A stretch of 64,000 bases of DNA from Microbacterium sp. Au-Mic1 (GTDB taxonomy: Bacteria; Actinomycetota; Actinomycetes; Actinomycetales; Microbacteriaceae). Within the stretch, counting starts at the first letter, position 1; the number at the start of each line of letters is the position of its first letter. Below are positions 8,461 to 18,120 of this stretch, in pieces. The notes under the pieces are model-generated. The model saw only the letters and a list, made by a program, of their open reading frames with translations, made no database searches and had not been told where the DNA came from. Location: NCBI RefSeq assembly GCF_021341785.1, contig NZ_JAJTTF010000003.1, positions 124,001 to 188,000 of the forward strand, read 5' to 3'. The position numbers and the translations under genes are program-made.

Positions 8461-9489
8461 TCAGCGACGGGGAGCGGCGGTCGAGCTGCGCACGACGAGT
8501 CGGGGGGTGATCGACTCCACGGGGGGCACGGCGCCCGGGTGCGAGATCGCGTGCAGCAGGTGCTCCACGGCGATGCGGCCCACCTCGCCGAACGGTTGGG
8601 CGACGGTGGTGAGCGCAGGGGAGCAGAACTCCGCGAGCGGGATGTCGTCGACACCCACGATCGACACGTCCTCGGGGATCGCCCGGCCCCGCTCGGCGAA
8701 GGCGCGCGAGAGACCGAACGCCATCTCGTCGCTCGCGACGAACACCGCGGTCGCCTCGGGGATGCGCGCCAGGATCCGGCCGGCGCGGTGGCCCGACTCG
8801 GGGGACCAATCCGCGACGATCTCGGGCGGCGCCTCTCGGCCGGCGTCGGCGAGAGCCTCGCGCCAGCCCTGGGTGCGGCTCGAGGCGTCGAGCCACTGCG
8901 GGGGCCCCGCCACATGCCACACGGTCTCGTGGCCGAGGTCCAGCAGGTGACGGGTCGCGATCCGGCCCACCTCGCGCTGATCGACCGCGACCACCTGGGT
9001 CGACGCCGTGCGCGATCCGTCGATCGTGATGGTCGGCACCGTCCGCGTCAGCTCGTCGATCGCGCGTGTCGTCGAGATCAGCGGGACCGCCAGCACGATC
9101 CCCTCGACGCCCTGGTCGGCGAGGCGCGACATCGCCTGCTCGATCTCGCCCGCGTCCAGGGAGGGCGTCGTCACGGAGTTCACGATGTAGCCGGCTTCGG
9201 ATGCGGTGGTCTCGATGCCGACGGCCACCGCCGTGCGCGAGTAGAAGCCCGTGCGCAGCGACACGACGCCGATCGCCCTGCTCCGCCCGGACGACAGGGC
9301 GCGGGCGGCGTTGTTGCGGCGGTAGCCGAGCTGTTCGACCGCGGCGAGCACTTTCGCCCTGGTCTCCGGCTGCACGCTCGGGTTGCCGCTCAGCGTGCGG
9401 GAGACGGTCTGTGCCGAGACTCCCGCCAGGCGCGCGACATCCGCCATCCCCGGGATGCGGCGAGGATCCGGCGTCATGGCGGTGGTCAT
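8461..9489 (-). CDS. LacI-family transcriptional regulator
   Basis: A 342-residue sugar-responsive repressor. The N-terminal LacI HTH and hinge are clear (MADVARLAGVSAQTVSRTLS, about residues 15-34, then ARALSSGRSRAIGVV). A periplasmic-binding-protein-like effector domain follows (about 70-340; ASDEMAFGLSRA and VGVDDIPLAEFCSPALTTV are typical of the family). The effector is unknown but by family a mono- or oligosaccharide. It precedes the secreted glycan-binding protein on the same strand with operator-like palindromes in between. ATG 9489 and ATG 9477 are both possible starts; neither has a strong ribosome site. Confidence 0.88.
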   Translation of the reverse strand: MTTAMTPDPRRIPGMADVARLAGVSAQTVSRTLSGNPSVQPETRAKVLAAVEQLGYRRNNAARALSSGRSRAIGVVSLRTGFYSRTAVAVGIETTASEAGYIVNSVTTPSLDAGEIEQAMSRLADQGVEGIVLAVPLISTTRAIDELTRTVPTITIDGSRTASTQVVAVDQREVGRIATRHLLDLGHETVWHVAGPPQWLDASSRTQGWREALADAGREAPPEIVADWSPESGHRAGRILARIPEATAVFVASDEMAFGLSRAFAERGRAIPEDVSIVGVDDIPLAEFCSPALTTVAQPFGEVGRIAVEHLLHAISHPGAVPPVESITPRLVVRSSTAAPRR

Positions 9490-9537
9490 GGGTTCCGATC
9501 GTCGGCGGGCGCACGGGAGTCGCCCGGCACACGTGCA

Positions 9538-9549
9538 TGATATCGATCA
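9538..9549. promoter_or_regulatory. Palindrome TGATATCGATCA upstream of LacI
   Basis: TGAT-N4-ATCA 48 nt before the LacI start. It shares the ATATCG core with the site at 8391 and may mediate autoregulation. Confidence 0.4.
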
Positions 9550-9595
9550 CATCCGCGGACGCGCATGATGCCGGGCGGCGGTCTTCGCGCGGGCA

Positions 9596-9601
9596 TAGCC
9601 T
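9596..9601 (+). promoter_or_regulatory. -10 box TAGCCT of unknown gene 9608
   Basis: TAGCCT, 6 nt to the GTG at 9608; no Shine-Dalgarno in between. Confidence 0.6.
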
Positions 9602-9607
9602 TGAGCC

Positions 9608-10096
9608 GTGACCTCGTCGGAACCCGGTGACCCGCTCGGCGCGCTCCTGGATCGTGCGCGCACGGCTCTCTCCGGCGTGCCGCGGGAGGCGCTCGGGCGT
9701 GAGAAGACCCCGCGATGGCGGGCGCCGCGCATCGTGCGCGCCGGATCCGCCTGGCACGTCGGCGTGCTGCTCATCGACGACGACGCGGTGTACGCCACGG
9801 CCGAGGTGCTGCGCGCCGCGGCGCCGGTGCGCCGAGGGTATGCCGCGGAGTCGGCGCGGGCCAGGGCCGAGAGACGTGCCCAGGCCTCCCGCGGCGGCTT
9901 CGGCGACGGCGAGACCGTGCATGTGGGATGGACGCCGATCGACGTCGCGACCGTGTCCGCCGGCGGCTCGTCGGGCCCCCTCGCGCTGATCGACGGCGTG
10001 CCGTCCGTGCGGTGGTCCGCGGCGGGCGGGTTCACGCCGCTCAGCGGATATCTGGACGAGCGGATCGCGCTGCTGCGGCAGGGGCTCGGCGACTGA
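9608..10096 (+). CDS. Conserved hypothetical protein, unknown function
   Basis: 162 residues with no motif I recognise. Codon use is normal for the window, with high third-position GC throughout. The middle (residues about 35-75) looks like an alpha/beta domain (SAWHVGVLLIDDDAVYATAEVLR) and is followed by an Arg/Ala-rich helix (RARAERRAQ) and a GWTPIDVATV strand. No signal peptide or membrane segment. The start is set by a -10 box 6 nt upstream of the GTG. It is a one-gene unit, closed by a strong hairpin beginning at its stop codon. It could be a cytoplasmic enzyme accessory; I would not guess further. Confidence 0.7.
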   Translation: MTSSEPGDPLGALLDRARTALSGVPREALGREKTPRWRAPRIVRAGSAWHVGVLLIDDDAVYATAEVLRAAAPVRRGYAAESARARAERRAQASRGGFGDGETVHVGWTPIDVATVSAGGSSGPLALIDGVPSVRWSAAGGFTPLSGYLDERIALLRQGLGD

Positions 10097-10124
10097 GCGA
10101 AGCGCCCGCCTCGGGCGCTCGCTC
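10095..10124. terminator. Bidirectional terminator between convergent genes
   Basis: Stem AGCGCCCG/CGGGCGCT with a 3-nt loop (10101-10119), extended by GAGCG/CGCTC outside a single bulged A. It starts within the stop codon of the upstream gene. Confidence 0.75.
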
Positions 10125-10135
10125 GAGGCCCTGCC

Positions 10136-10864
10136 TCAGCGGGCGAGGGCGCGCTCCCCGAAGCGGTGCAGGATCCGCGCCGGCTCGGTGACCACGGATT
10201 CGAGCACCGCCTCCTGCACGGTGTGGAAGGCGTCCGGGTCGAAGTACCCCGTGGTGCGGTAGAAGACCATCCGATCGGCGAAGTCCCGCGGCGAGGGCTC
10301 GGGATGGAACTGCGTCGCGTACAGATCGGCCCCGACGCGGTACGCCTGCACCGGGCAGGTGTCGTTGCCGGCGAGCAGCACGGCCCCGGGCGGCACGGTC
10401 ACCGCGCTCTCCTTGTGCGCGGTGAAGGCGTGGAACACGGGCCCGGCGGGGCCGAAGAGCGGATCCGCGACGGCATCGGCCGTGGTGCGGATCTCGGCCG
10501 CGGTCGCCTCCTCGGGGCTGTCCATGCCGACCTCGCCGCCGAGGAGGCGCGTGATCACGCCGATCCCGAAACAGGTGAAGAACGCGGTGGTGGTGCCGTC
10601 GATCGCCCGCTCCGCGATCCGCTCCAGATCCGACTCGACCCGTCGCTGCGTCTCGGACTTGCGGACGTCGGTGACGTTGAACGGCGAGCCGCCGATCACG
10701 AAGCCGGCGTAGCGGTCGAACACGTCGTCGGGCAGGGCCGTGGTGGTGAGGTCGATGCGGTCGAGCCCGTCGGCGTCGACGCCGAGGGCGACACGGAACG
10801 ACGCGCGCTCCGCCGTCGCCGCATCCAGCTCAGGGCGCACGCCGACATACAGAAGCGAGGCCAT
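10136..10864 (-). CDS. Class I glutamine amidotransferase-like protein
   Basis: 242 residues with the triad-type GATase fold. The nucleophile elbow is FFTCFGIGVI, in place of the usual GxCxG (candidate Cys about residue 97), and QFHPEPSPRDF carries the His/Glu pair. GGSPFNVTD is the typical glycine loop. Similar stand-alone proteins (GuaA-N-like, YfeJ-like) are annotated as glutamine amidotransferases with unknown acceptor. It has no adjacent synthetase domain gene, so the partner or substrate is unknown; it may be a gamma-glutamyl hydrolase. Its promoter has a TAGAAT box 6 nt upstream of the ATG. Confidence 0.82.
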   Translation of the reverse strand: MASLLYVGVRPELDAATAERASFRVALGVDADGLDRIDLTTTALPDDVFDRYAGFVIGGSPFNVTDVRKSETQRRVESDLERIAERAIDGTTTAFFTCFGIGVITRLLGGEVGMDSPEEATAAEIRTTADAVADPLFGPAGPVFHAFTAHKESAVTVPPGAVLLAGNDTCPVQAYRVGADLYATQFHPEPSPRDFADRMVFYRTTGYFDPDAFHTVQEAVLESVVTEPARILHRFGERALAR

Positions 10865-10870
10865 CCCTGG

Positions 10871-10876
10871 ATTCTA
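10871..10876 (-). promoter_or_regulatory. -10 box TAGAAT of the amidotransferase
   Basis: TAGAAT on the minus strand with 6 nt (CCAGGG) to the ATG at 10864; near-consensus -10. Confidence 0.65.
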
Positions 10877-10968
10877 GGGGAGGGGAGCAGCGCCGCCGAG
10901 TCGCGATGCAACGCTCCGGAACAGTCGGGAAGCGGAGTCGGGAATACCCGAGATGGACTCGCGTTGAA

Positions 10969-10989
10969 CTTGACAGCACAACGCTCAAG
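10969..10989 (+). promoter_or_regulatory. HAIR (HspR-associated inverted repeat)
   Basis: CTTGA-N11-TCAAG, 21 nt overall: the length and arms of the HspR operator (consensus CTTGAGT-N7-ACTCAAG). It also contains TTGACA (10970-10975), a perfect -35 hexamer. It lies 16 nt before the ATG of the Clp ATPase, so the gene is predicted to be heat/HspR-controlled. Confidence 0.85.
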
Positions 10990-11005
10990 TTTGAGAGGAA
11001 GCGAA

Positions 11006-13564
<2,559 letters not shown>

Positions 13565-13573
13565 CCCGCAGGG

Positions 13574-13606
13574 CGAGGGCCGGGGCCGACGGGGTCCTGG
13601 CCCTCG
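13574..13606. terminator. Hairpin between clp gene and LysR-domain gene
   Basis: 14-nt arms (13574-13587, 13593-13606) pair with two G-U wobbles around a 5-nt loop, between convergent genes. Confidence 0.65.
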
Positions 13607-13643
13607 TGCACGGGCCGGCGGAGCACCGGGTCCGAGCGCGCGG

Positions 13644-14423
13644 TCAGCGGGACGAGTTGGCGCGGCGGCCGCGCACGACCCCGACGAAAGCCTCGATGTC
13701 GGGCGTCGTGGCGTCGGCCGGCCAGGCCAGCAGCACCTGTGAGACGGGCGCATCGCGCAGGATCCGGTACTCGATGTCCTTGCGGTGGTGCAGACGCGCC
13801 AGCGACATCGGCGCGACCAGGATCCCGACGCCGGAGGCGACGGTCTGGATCGCGTCCTCCACGGTGTCGAGCGGGGGGATCCGTGACGGCGTCGTCGGCA
13901 GGTCGAGCGGGCCCAGCACGTCCTCGCGCGTGGTGAGCAGCGTCTCGCCCTCCAGGTCCGCGGGGGAGAGCTCCTCCGCGGCGAGCAGATGAGACTCGGT
14001 CGAGGCGATCACCACCGGAAGCTCCTCATAGAGCGGGATGGCGTGCATGCCGTCCTTGTCGAACGGTGCGCGCACGAGCGCGAGGTCGACGGCGCCCTCG
14101 GTGATCGCCGTGCGCTGCCCGGCGAACGCGATCGGCACGAGCTCGAGCGTCACCAGCGGCATCCGCTCGTTCCAGGTGTCGATCCAGCGTCCCGGGGTGG
14201 CGCCCGGCACCGCGCCGAGGCGCAGCGTGCGGGGTTCCTCCGCGACAGGGGTCGGAGCGTCGAAGACGACCTTCTCCGCCTTCTTGCCGCGCGGCGCGCT
14301 CTTGCCGGAACCCTTGCCCGTGCTCTTGCCCTTGGCGGCAGGACCCCCGGCGGTGCTGCGGGCGCCGCCCTTGGCCGAGCGCACCGCGGGTTTGCGTCCG
14401 CCGGATGCGCCTCGTCTGCTCAT
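13644..14423 (-). CDS. LysR substrate-binding domain protein lacking HTH, with basic N-terminal tail
   Basis: 259 residues. From about residue 63 (TLRLGAVPGATPGRW) to the end it is a LysR effector-binding domain (VDLALVRAPF, LPVVIASTESHL, ASGVGILVAPMSLARLHH). In place of the winged HTH the first 50 or so residues are Lys/Arg/Gly/Ala/Ser-rich (PAAKGKSTGKGSGK then PRGKKAEK), resembling histone-like or nucleic-acid-binding tails. It therefore cannot bind DNA in the LysR way; it may sense a small molecule, bind DNA non-specifically, or modulate a partner. It starts 4 nt after the stop of the upstream Fe-S-type regulator, suggesting a two-gene unit, though a TACGCT box also sits 6 nt before its ATG. 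Confidence 0.8.
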   Translation of the reverse strand: MSRRGASGGRKPAVRSAKGGARSTAGGPAAKGKSTGKGSGKSAPRGKKAEKVVFDAPTPVAEEPRTLRLGAVPGATPGRWIDTWNERMPLVTLELVPIAFAGQRTAITEGAVDLALVRAPFDKDGMHAIPLYEELPVVIASTESHLLAAEELSPADLEGETLLTTREDVLGPLDLPTTPSRIPPLDTVEDAIQTVASGVGILVAPMSLARLHHRKDIEYRILRDAPVSQVLLAWPADATTPDIEAFVGVVRGRRANSSR

Positions 14424-14427
14424 GCGT

Positions 14428-15201
14428 TCAGCGTACCGGCGGGTGCGGCGGATCCTCCGCGCGGATCACGACGCAGCACCGGGTGACGTCAGGCTCCAGC
14501 CGCGCCTCGAGGTGGCGGCAGCCGAGTCCTTCGGCGACCCCCGCGACGTAGGCCTGGTTCATGCCGCAGATGAGGTCGGTGTGAGTGCGCGCGAGGTCGT
14601 GGAACGGGCAGTTCGCCAGCACGAGCTCGTCGTCCACCGGGCGGGGCTCGTAGCCCTGGCCGGCCAGCGCGTGGCGGATCCGCTCCAGCTCCTGCTCCGC
14701 GTCGTCTTCGGGGGCCGCGCTCCCGTCGCGGGGCAGGGCGCGCTCCGGGGCTCCGCCTGCTGCCGGATCCGGCGCGGGATCGGCGCGGACCCGGGTGCCG
14801 TACGCGTCACCCTCCGTGTACGCGGCGTCGCGGAGCGCGGCATCGATCGGGGTGCCGTCGGCCGAGCGCTCGATGGCGCGGGCGAGCAGATGCCCCGCCA
14901 GGTCGAACCGCCGCGGCGGCAGCGACACGGCGATCGTCTTCTCCGTGCGCCGGTAGAGCTTGGATGGACGCCCCGCACCGGGGCCGCTGCGCCCGGAGAG
15001 TCGACGGAACTCCGCGTCGAGCAGTCCGAGATCGACGAGACGGTCGAGCTGGAAGCGCGCCACGTGCACCGGCACGCCGACGGCATCGGCCGCGCTCTCC
15101 CGGGTCACCGCGTCGGGCTGAGCGATCACATGCTCGTACAGCGCTCGCCGCGTGGGATCGGCGAGGGCGCCGATCCCCGCCGCCTGCTCCGAGATGCTCA
15201 T
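14428..15201 (-). CDS. ArsR-like HTH regulator with C-terminal cysteine cluster (probable Fe-S sensor)
   Basis: 257 residues from the ATG at 15201 (GTG 15207 also possible). The winged HTH is at about 8-80 (DPTRRALYEHVIAQ, VPVHVARFQLDRLVDLGLL). The C-terminal half ends in cysteines at 198, 212, 228, 242 and 243: NCPFH, ICGMN, GLGCR, RCCVV. Spacing Cx13Cx15Cx13CC resembles SufR-like regulators (COG2345) that hold a [4Fe-4S] cluster; cluster binding here is inference. It is divergent from a DoxX-family gene and the region between holds two matched inverted repeats. The central residues 130-165 are acidic and Pro-rich, likely a linker. Confidence 0.82.
   Translation of the reverse strand: MSISEQAAGIGALADPTRRALYEHVIAQPDAVTRESAADAVGVPVHVARFQLDRLVDLGLLDAEFRRLSGRSGPGAGRPSKLYRRTEKTIAVSLPPRRFDLAGHLLARAIERSADGTPIDAALRDAAYTEGDAYGTRVRADPAPDPAAGGAPERALPRDGSAAPEDDAEQELERIRHALAGQGYEPRPVDDELVLANCPFHDLARTHTDLICGMNQAYVAGVAEGLGCRHLEARLEPDVTRCCVVIRAEDPPHPPVR
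14430..14435 (-). promoter_or_regulatory. Possible internal -10 TACGCT
   Basis: TACGCT overlaps the stop-codon region of the upstream gene, 6 nt before the ATG at 14423; would allow independent leaderless expression. Confidence 0.45.
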
Positions 15202-15208
15202 GGCCACA

Positions 15209-15238
15209 CTCTAACTGAAGATCCTCTTGATTTTAGAG
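15209..15238. promoter_or_regulatory. Inverted repeat CTCTAA-N18-TTAGAG
   Basis: 30-nt palindrome right next to the HTH regulator start, in an AT-rich divergent promoter. Contains a nested CCTCT-N7-AGAGG. Likely operator of the adjacent regulator. Confidence 0.6.
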
Positions 15239-15246
15239 GGCTCCGG

Positions 15247-15276
15247 TTCTAATTTAAAGAAAATACACATTTAGAA
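15247..15276. promoter_or_regulatory. Inverted repeat TTCTAA-N18-TTAGAA
   Basis: Same layout and length as the repeat at 15209, shifted by exactly 38 bp. It ends 10 nt before the DoxX ATG and abuts its AGAAGGGAG ribosome site. Confidence 0.6.
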
Positions 15277-15286
15277 GGGAGCTGTC

Positions 15287-15718
15287 ATGACCACCTCGAC
15301 CCAGACCAAGACCGTGGCCCGTCCTCCGCTGCTGCAGGACGGATACCGGCAGGCCTTCCTGCTGCTGCGGACCGTCTTCACCGTCGCGCCCATCCTGTTC
15401 GGACTGGACAAGTTCGTGCGCGTGCTCAAGCCCGACTGGGAGGCGTACCTCGCCCCGTGGATGAACGGCATGATCGGCATGGACGCGCACACCTTCATGT
15501 ACATCGTGGGAGCCGTCGAGATCGTCGCGGGCATCCTCGTCGCGGTCCTTCCCCGGATCGGAGGATACGTCGTGGCGCTCTGGCTGCTCGGCATCATCGT
15601 GAGTCTCGTCAGCGTCGGCGGATACCTCGACATCGCCCTGCGCGACTTCGGGCTGCTGGTCGGTGCTCTGGCGCTGTCGAGCCTGGCCGCCGGGCGGAAG
15701 GGCGATCCGGGCCGCTGA
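15287..15718 (+). CDS. DoxX-family membrane protein
   Basis: 143 residues with four predicted transmembrane helices (about 28-47, 70-92, 95-115, 118-136) and the DoxX-type LFGLDKFVRVL and GAVEIVAGILVAVLPR segments. Members are linked to quinone or thiol redox stress tolerance (DoxX, MauE and thiosulfate:quinone-reductase subunits share the fold), but this one has no obvious partner enzyme. Its divergent placement opposite a cysteine-rich regulator suggests redox-controlled expression. ATG preceded by AGAAGGGAG. Confidence 0.85.
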   Translation: MTTSTQTKTVARPPLLQDGYRQAFLLLRTVFTVAPILFGLDKFVRVLKPDWEAYLAPWMNGMIGMDAHTFMYIVGAVEIVAGILVAVLPRIGGYVVALWLLGIIVSLVSVGGYLDIALRDFGLLVGALALSSLAAGRKGDPGR

Positions 15719-15916
15719 GTCGGATCCGGCCTCCGCGGACCTGGAGACCGCGATGGCGCGTGGAGGAGGGTGCGCCGTCGCGGTGCGCGGGGGCCGCTGC
15801 CCGGCGGGTGGTCGACGCGATGCCACGACACGCGCGAACTGCGTGCACGGGAATAGATCCGGCTCGTTCGCGGTTGCAGATGTATCCGGGGAAAGTCCCG
15901 GGCACGGGAGGTTTTC

Positions 15917-16324
15917 GTGGGTAAGAACTACGTCGACATCGAGGACGGCCACGGCGGCACCTTGCGCTATCGCAAGCACGCCAACGGCCGTGGTCTGATC
16001 GCGCACGGTGCCAAGGTGCACCCGCAGGCGGTCGTGGAGGCCGGCGCCTATGTCGAACCGGGTGCGAAGGTCGGGGCCGGCGCGCATGTCGCGCGTGGCG
16101 CCTGGATCGAGCCCGAGGCGATCGTGGGCGTGAACGCCCGGATCGAGGCCCATGCCCACATCGGGCAGGGGTCGGTGATCGGCGACGGCGCCACCATCGG
16201 CGTGCGCACCGAGGTCGGGGCCGGCGCGCACATCGCGCGCGGCGCGAAGATCGGCGATGACGAGACCGTCGCCGCCGGTATGACGCTGGACACCGACCGA
16301 AAGGGCCTGTGGCTCGCGGCGTGA
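15917..16324 (+). CDS. Left-handed beta-helix (hexapeptide repeat) protein
   Basis: 135 residues; from about residue 28 to 118 the sequence runs in hexapeptide turns ([AIV]-G-x4: GAKVHP, GAYVEP, GAKVGA, GAHVAR, GARIEA-like), the LbetaH fold of acyltransferases and gamma-carbonic anhydrases. No acyl-acceptor domain or clear catalytic His can be assigned, and the length is short for an acetyltransferase, so an enzymatic role is unproven; trimerisation via the helix is typical. The GTG start has GGGAGG about 7 nt upstream. It is followed by a strong terminator. Confidence 0.75.
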   Translation: MGKNYVDIEDGHGGTLRYRKHANGRGLIAHGAKVHPQAVVEAGAYVEPGAKVGAGAHVARGAWIEPEAIVGVNARIEAHAHIGQGSVIGDGATIGVRTEVGAGAHIARGAKIGDDETVAAGMTLDTDRKGLWLAA

Positions 16325-16372
16325 ACGCCGCGGCCGCACCGGCGTAAGAGCAGACCGCAGCATCGCAGGAAC

Positions 16373-16404
16373 AAGACGCGCACCCCGGGTGGGGTGCGCG
16401 TCTT
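16373..16404. terminator. Strong bidirectional terminator
   Basis: 14-bp perfect stem (16373-16386 with 16391-16404), loop GGGT, T-run on one side and A-rich lead on the other. Shared by the convergent hexapeptide gene and nei. Confidence 0.92.
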
Positions 16405-16461
16405 TCGCGTTCCGGTCGGCGGGCCGCTGCAGAGGATCCGGGAATCGAGCGGGTGGTGTGC

Positions 16462-17235
16462 TCAGCGCTGGCAGCGGGGGCACCAGAACGTGCGGCGCTC
16501 CTCGGTGGGGTCCGCTCCGAGCTCGCCGCTCTCGATGAGGGCACCGCAGCGGCGGCAGGTGCGGTGCGCGCGCCCGTAGACCCAGGTCGTGCGGCCGCGC
16601 TGGGCGACGCCGGTGAAGGTGCGGTCGAGACGGTCGCGGTTGGCCCGGATCGTGCGCGCGCCCAGTTCCAGCAGTGCCGTCACATCGACATCGATGGCGG
16701 GAGTCGTGGGCCGCACGCCGCGCAGGAAGAGCAGCTCAGCGGCGTACTCGTTGCCGAACCCGGCCACATTGCGCTGGTCGAGGAGGGCGACGTGGATCGC
16801 GCGTCGATCCTTGCCGAGGCGCCGTGCGGCCTCGGCAAGGTCCCAGTCGGCGGAGAGCGGGTCCGGTCCGAGGTGGGCGACGAGGGTCTCCTCGAGCGCG
16901 GTCGGCACGAGCGCCAGCATCGAGATGTCGAAGCCCACCGCTTCGGCCTCCGCCGTGCCCACGACCGCGCGGGCGGTGTAGCCGGGCGCCCGCCAGCGCT
17001 CGCCGGGGCGGTAGAGGTGCCAGGCGCCGTCCATGCGCAGGTGCGAGCGGAGCGTCGAGTCGCCGATCCGCATCAGGATGTGCTTGCCGCGCGGCACGAC
17101 GGCGTGCACGACGGATCCGGTGAGGTCGGCGGTCGCCAGCTCGGGCACGCGCAGGTCGAAGCGGGTGACGATGCCGTCCCGCAGTGCGCCGTCGAGGCGC
17201 TGCGCCACACGGTAGACGGTGTCGCCCTCAGGCAT
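16462..17235 (-). CDS. nei: Endonuclease VIII-type DNA glycosylase (Nei/Fpg family)
   Basis: 257 residues; bifunctional glycosylase/AP lyase removing oxidised bases. The mature N-terminus MPEGDTV supplies catalytic Pro2 and Glu3. The conserved H2TH-region sequence LLDQRNVAGFGNEYAAELLF and a C-terminal zinc finger (Cys227, Cys230, Cys252, Cys255) are intact. MPEGDTVYR is the actinobacterial Nei2-like version and not MutM (MPELPEVE). It overlaps the upstream cysZ-like gene by 8 nt, so it is translationally coupled to it, in an lhr-cysZ-nei unit. Confidence 0.92.
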   Translation of the reverse strand: MPEGDTVYRVAQRLDGALRDGIVTRFDLRVPELATADLTGSVVHAVVPRGKHILMRIGDSTLRSHLRMDGAWHLYRPGERWRAPGYTARAVVGTAEAEAVGFDISMLALVPTALEETLVAHLGPDPLSADWDLAEAARRLGKDRRAIHVALLDQRNVAGFGNEYAAELLFLRGVRPTTPAIDVDVTALLELGARTIRANRDRLDRTFTGVAQRGRTTWVYGRAHRTCRRCGALIESGELGADPTEERRTFWCPRCQR

Positions 17236-18073
17236 GCGCGGACGCCTCCCCGGTGGGTTCGACGGGCCGAGCCTCGTCGGTGGGCCGGACCTTGCCGACG
17301 GGTCGGGCCTCGTCGCCGGGCCCGCGGCCGTTCATGCCGTTCGCGGCACGCTCGGTCAGCGCCCTGGCGAGCATCGTGGATCCGGCGACCGCCGCCGGCA
17401 TGGTGATGACCGCGCCGAGCGGGATCATGAAGCAGAGCTGCGTGGCCACGCCGAAGCCGAGCACGCGCGCCCGTCCGGAGCCGAGCAGCCGCAGCCTGTC
17501 GTCGTGGCCGAGACCCCGGGCGTCGAAGGCGCGCCCGGTCAGCTCCCGTGCCAGCAGGCGCCCCGAGAGCAGAACGCCGACGACGGTCGCGAGCGGCCCG
17601 CCCACGAGCGGGATGAAGCCGAGGAGCAGGGTGAACAGCGCCACGAGCACGCCGAGCCCGATCAGCCGGAGGCCTTCGCCGACCGTGCTCCAGAACCCGG
17701 TCTCGCCCGTCGGCTCCTCCCCGCCCAGCGATGACTCCACGCCACGCCAGATGCGCTGGTAGAAGGGATCGCCGATCGTCAGCGTCAGTGCGGTGAAGAC
17801 GAGCCCCGACAGCACGGTGGCGGCGACGAAGAGCACGATGCCGATCGCGATGCGCAGCGCGTCGCGCCATCCCGTGAGCCACCCGTCGGCGAACGGCGTC
17901 ATCCAGGCCGTGAGGGAACCCAGCGACAGGCCGAAGGGGACGAGGGCCGCAGCCAGCACCGCGACGCTGATCAGAGCGGGGATCAGCCCGAGTGCGAGCA
18001 GGCGCGGGTGTGTGCGCCACAGGCCGAATCCGCGCACGAGGGTGCCGAATCCGGCGGCGAACTCACGGATCAT
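17228..18073 (-). CDS. EI24/CysZ-family membrane protein
   Basis: 281 residues with about six hydrophobic segments and the CysZ/EI24 pattern (FAAGFGTLVRGFGLW at the N-terminus, TIGDPFYQRIW, GFIPLVGGPLATVVGVLLSG). CysZ in Escherichia coli is a sulfate channel; in Actinobacteria the role is untested and no cys genes are nearby. The C-terminal 35 residues are charged and low-complexity. Start at ATG 18073 with a TACCCT box 6 nt upstream. It sits between lhr and nei and overlaps nei, which is unusual because lhr and nei are neighbours in mycobacteria. Confidence 0.8.
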   Translation of the reverse strand: MIREFAAGFGTLVRGFGLWRTHPRLLALGLIPALISVAVLAAALVPFGLSLGSLTAWMTPFADGWLTGWRDALRIAIGIVLFVAATVLSGLVFTALTLTIGDPFYQRIWRGVESSLGGEEPTGETGFWSTVGEGLRLIGLGVLVALFTLLLGFIPLVGGPLATVVGVLLSGRLLARELTGRAFDARGLGHDDRLRLLGSGRARVLGFGVATQLCFMIPLGAVITMPAAVAGSTMLARALTERAANGMNGRGPGDEARPVGKVRPTDEARPVEPTGEASAHA

Positions 18074-18079
18074 GCCACC

Positions 18080-18085
18080 AGGGTA
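18080..18085 (-). promoter_or_regulatory. -10 box TACCCT of the CysZ-like gene
   Basis: Minus strand TACCCT, 6 nt before ATG 18073, within the short gap after lhr; lets cysZ-nei be expressed apart from lhr. Confidence 0.55.
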
Positions 18086-18120
18086 GGCGTCCTGTCGATG
18101 CGCAGCGGATCCGGGTCGGA

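Noticed and set aside
10166..11005. In-frame extension of the Clp ATPase to 10166
   Set aside because: It would run antisense through the amidotransferase gene and across the HAIR operator; protein homology starts at 11006.
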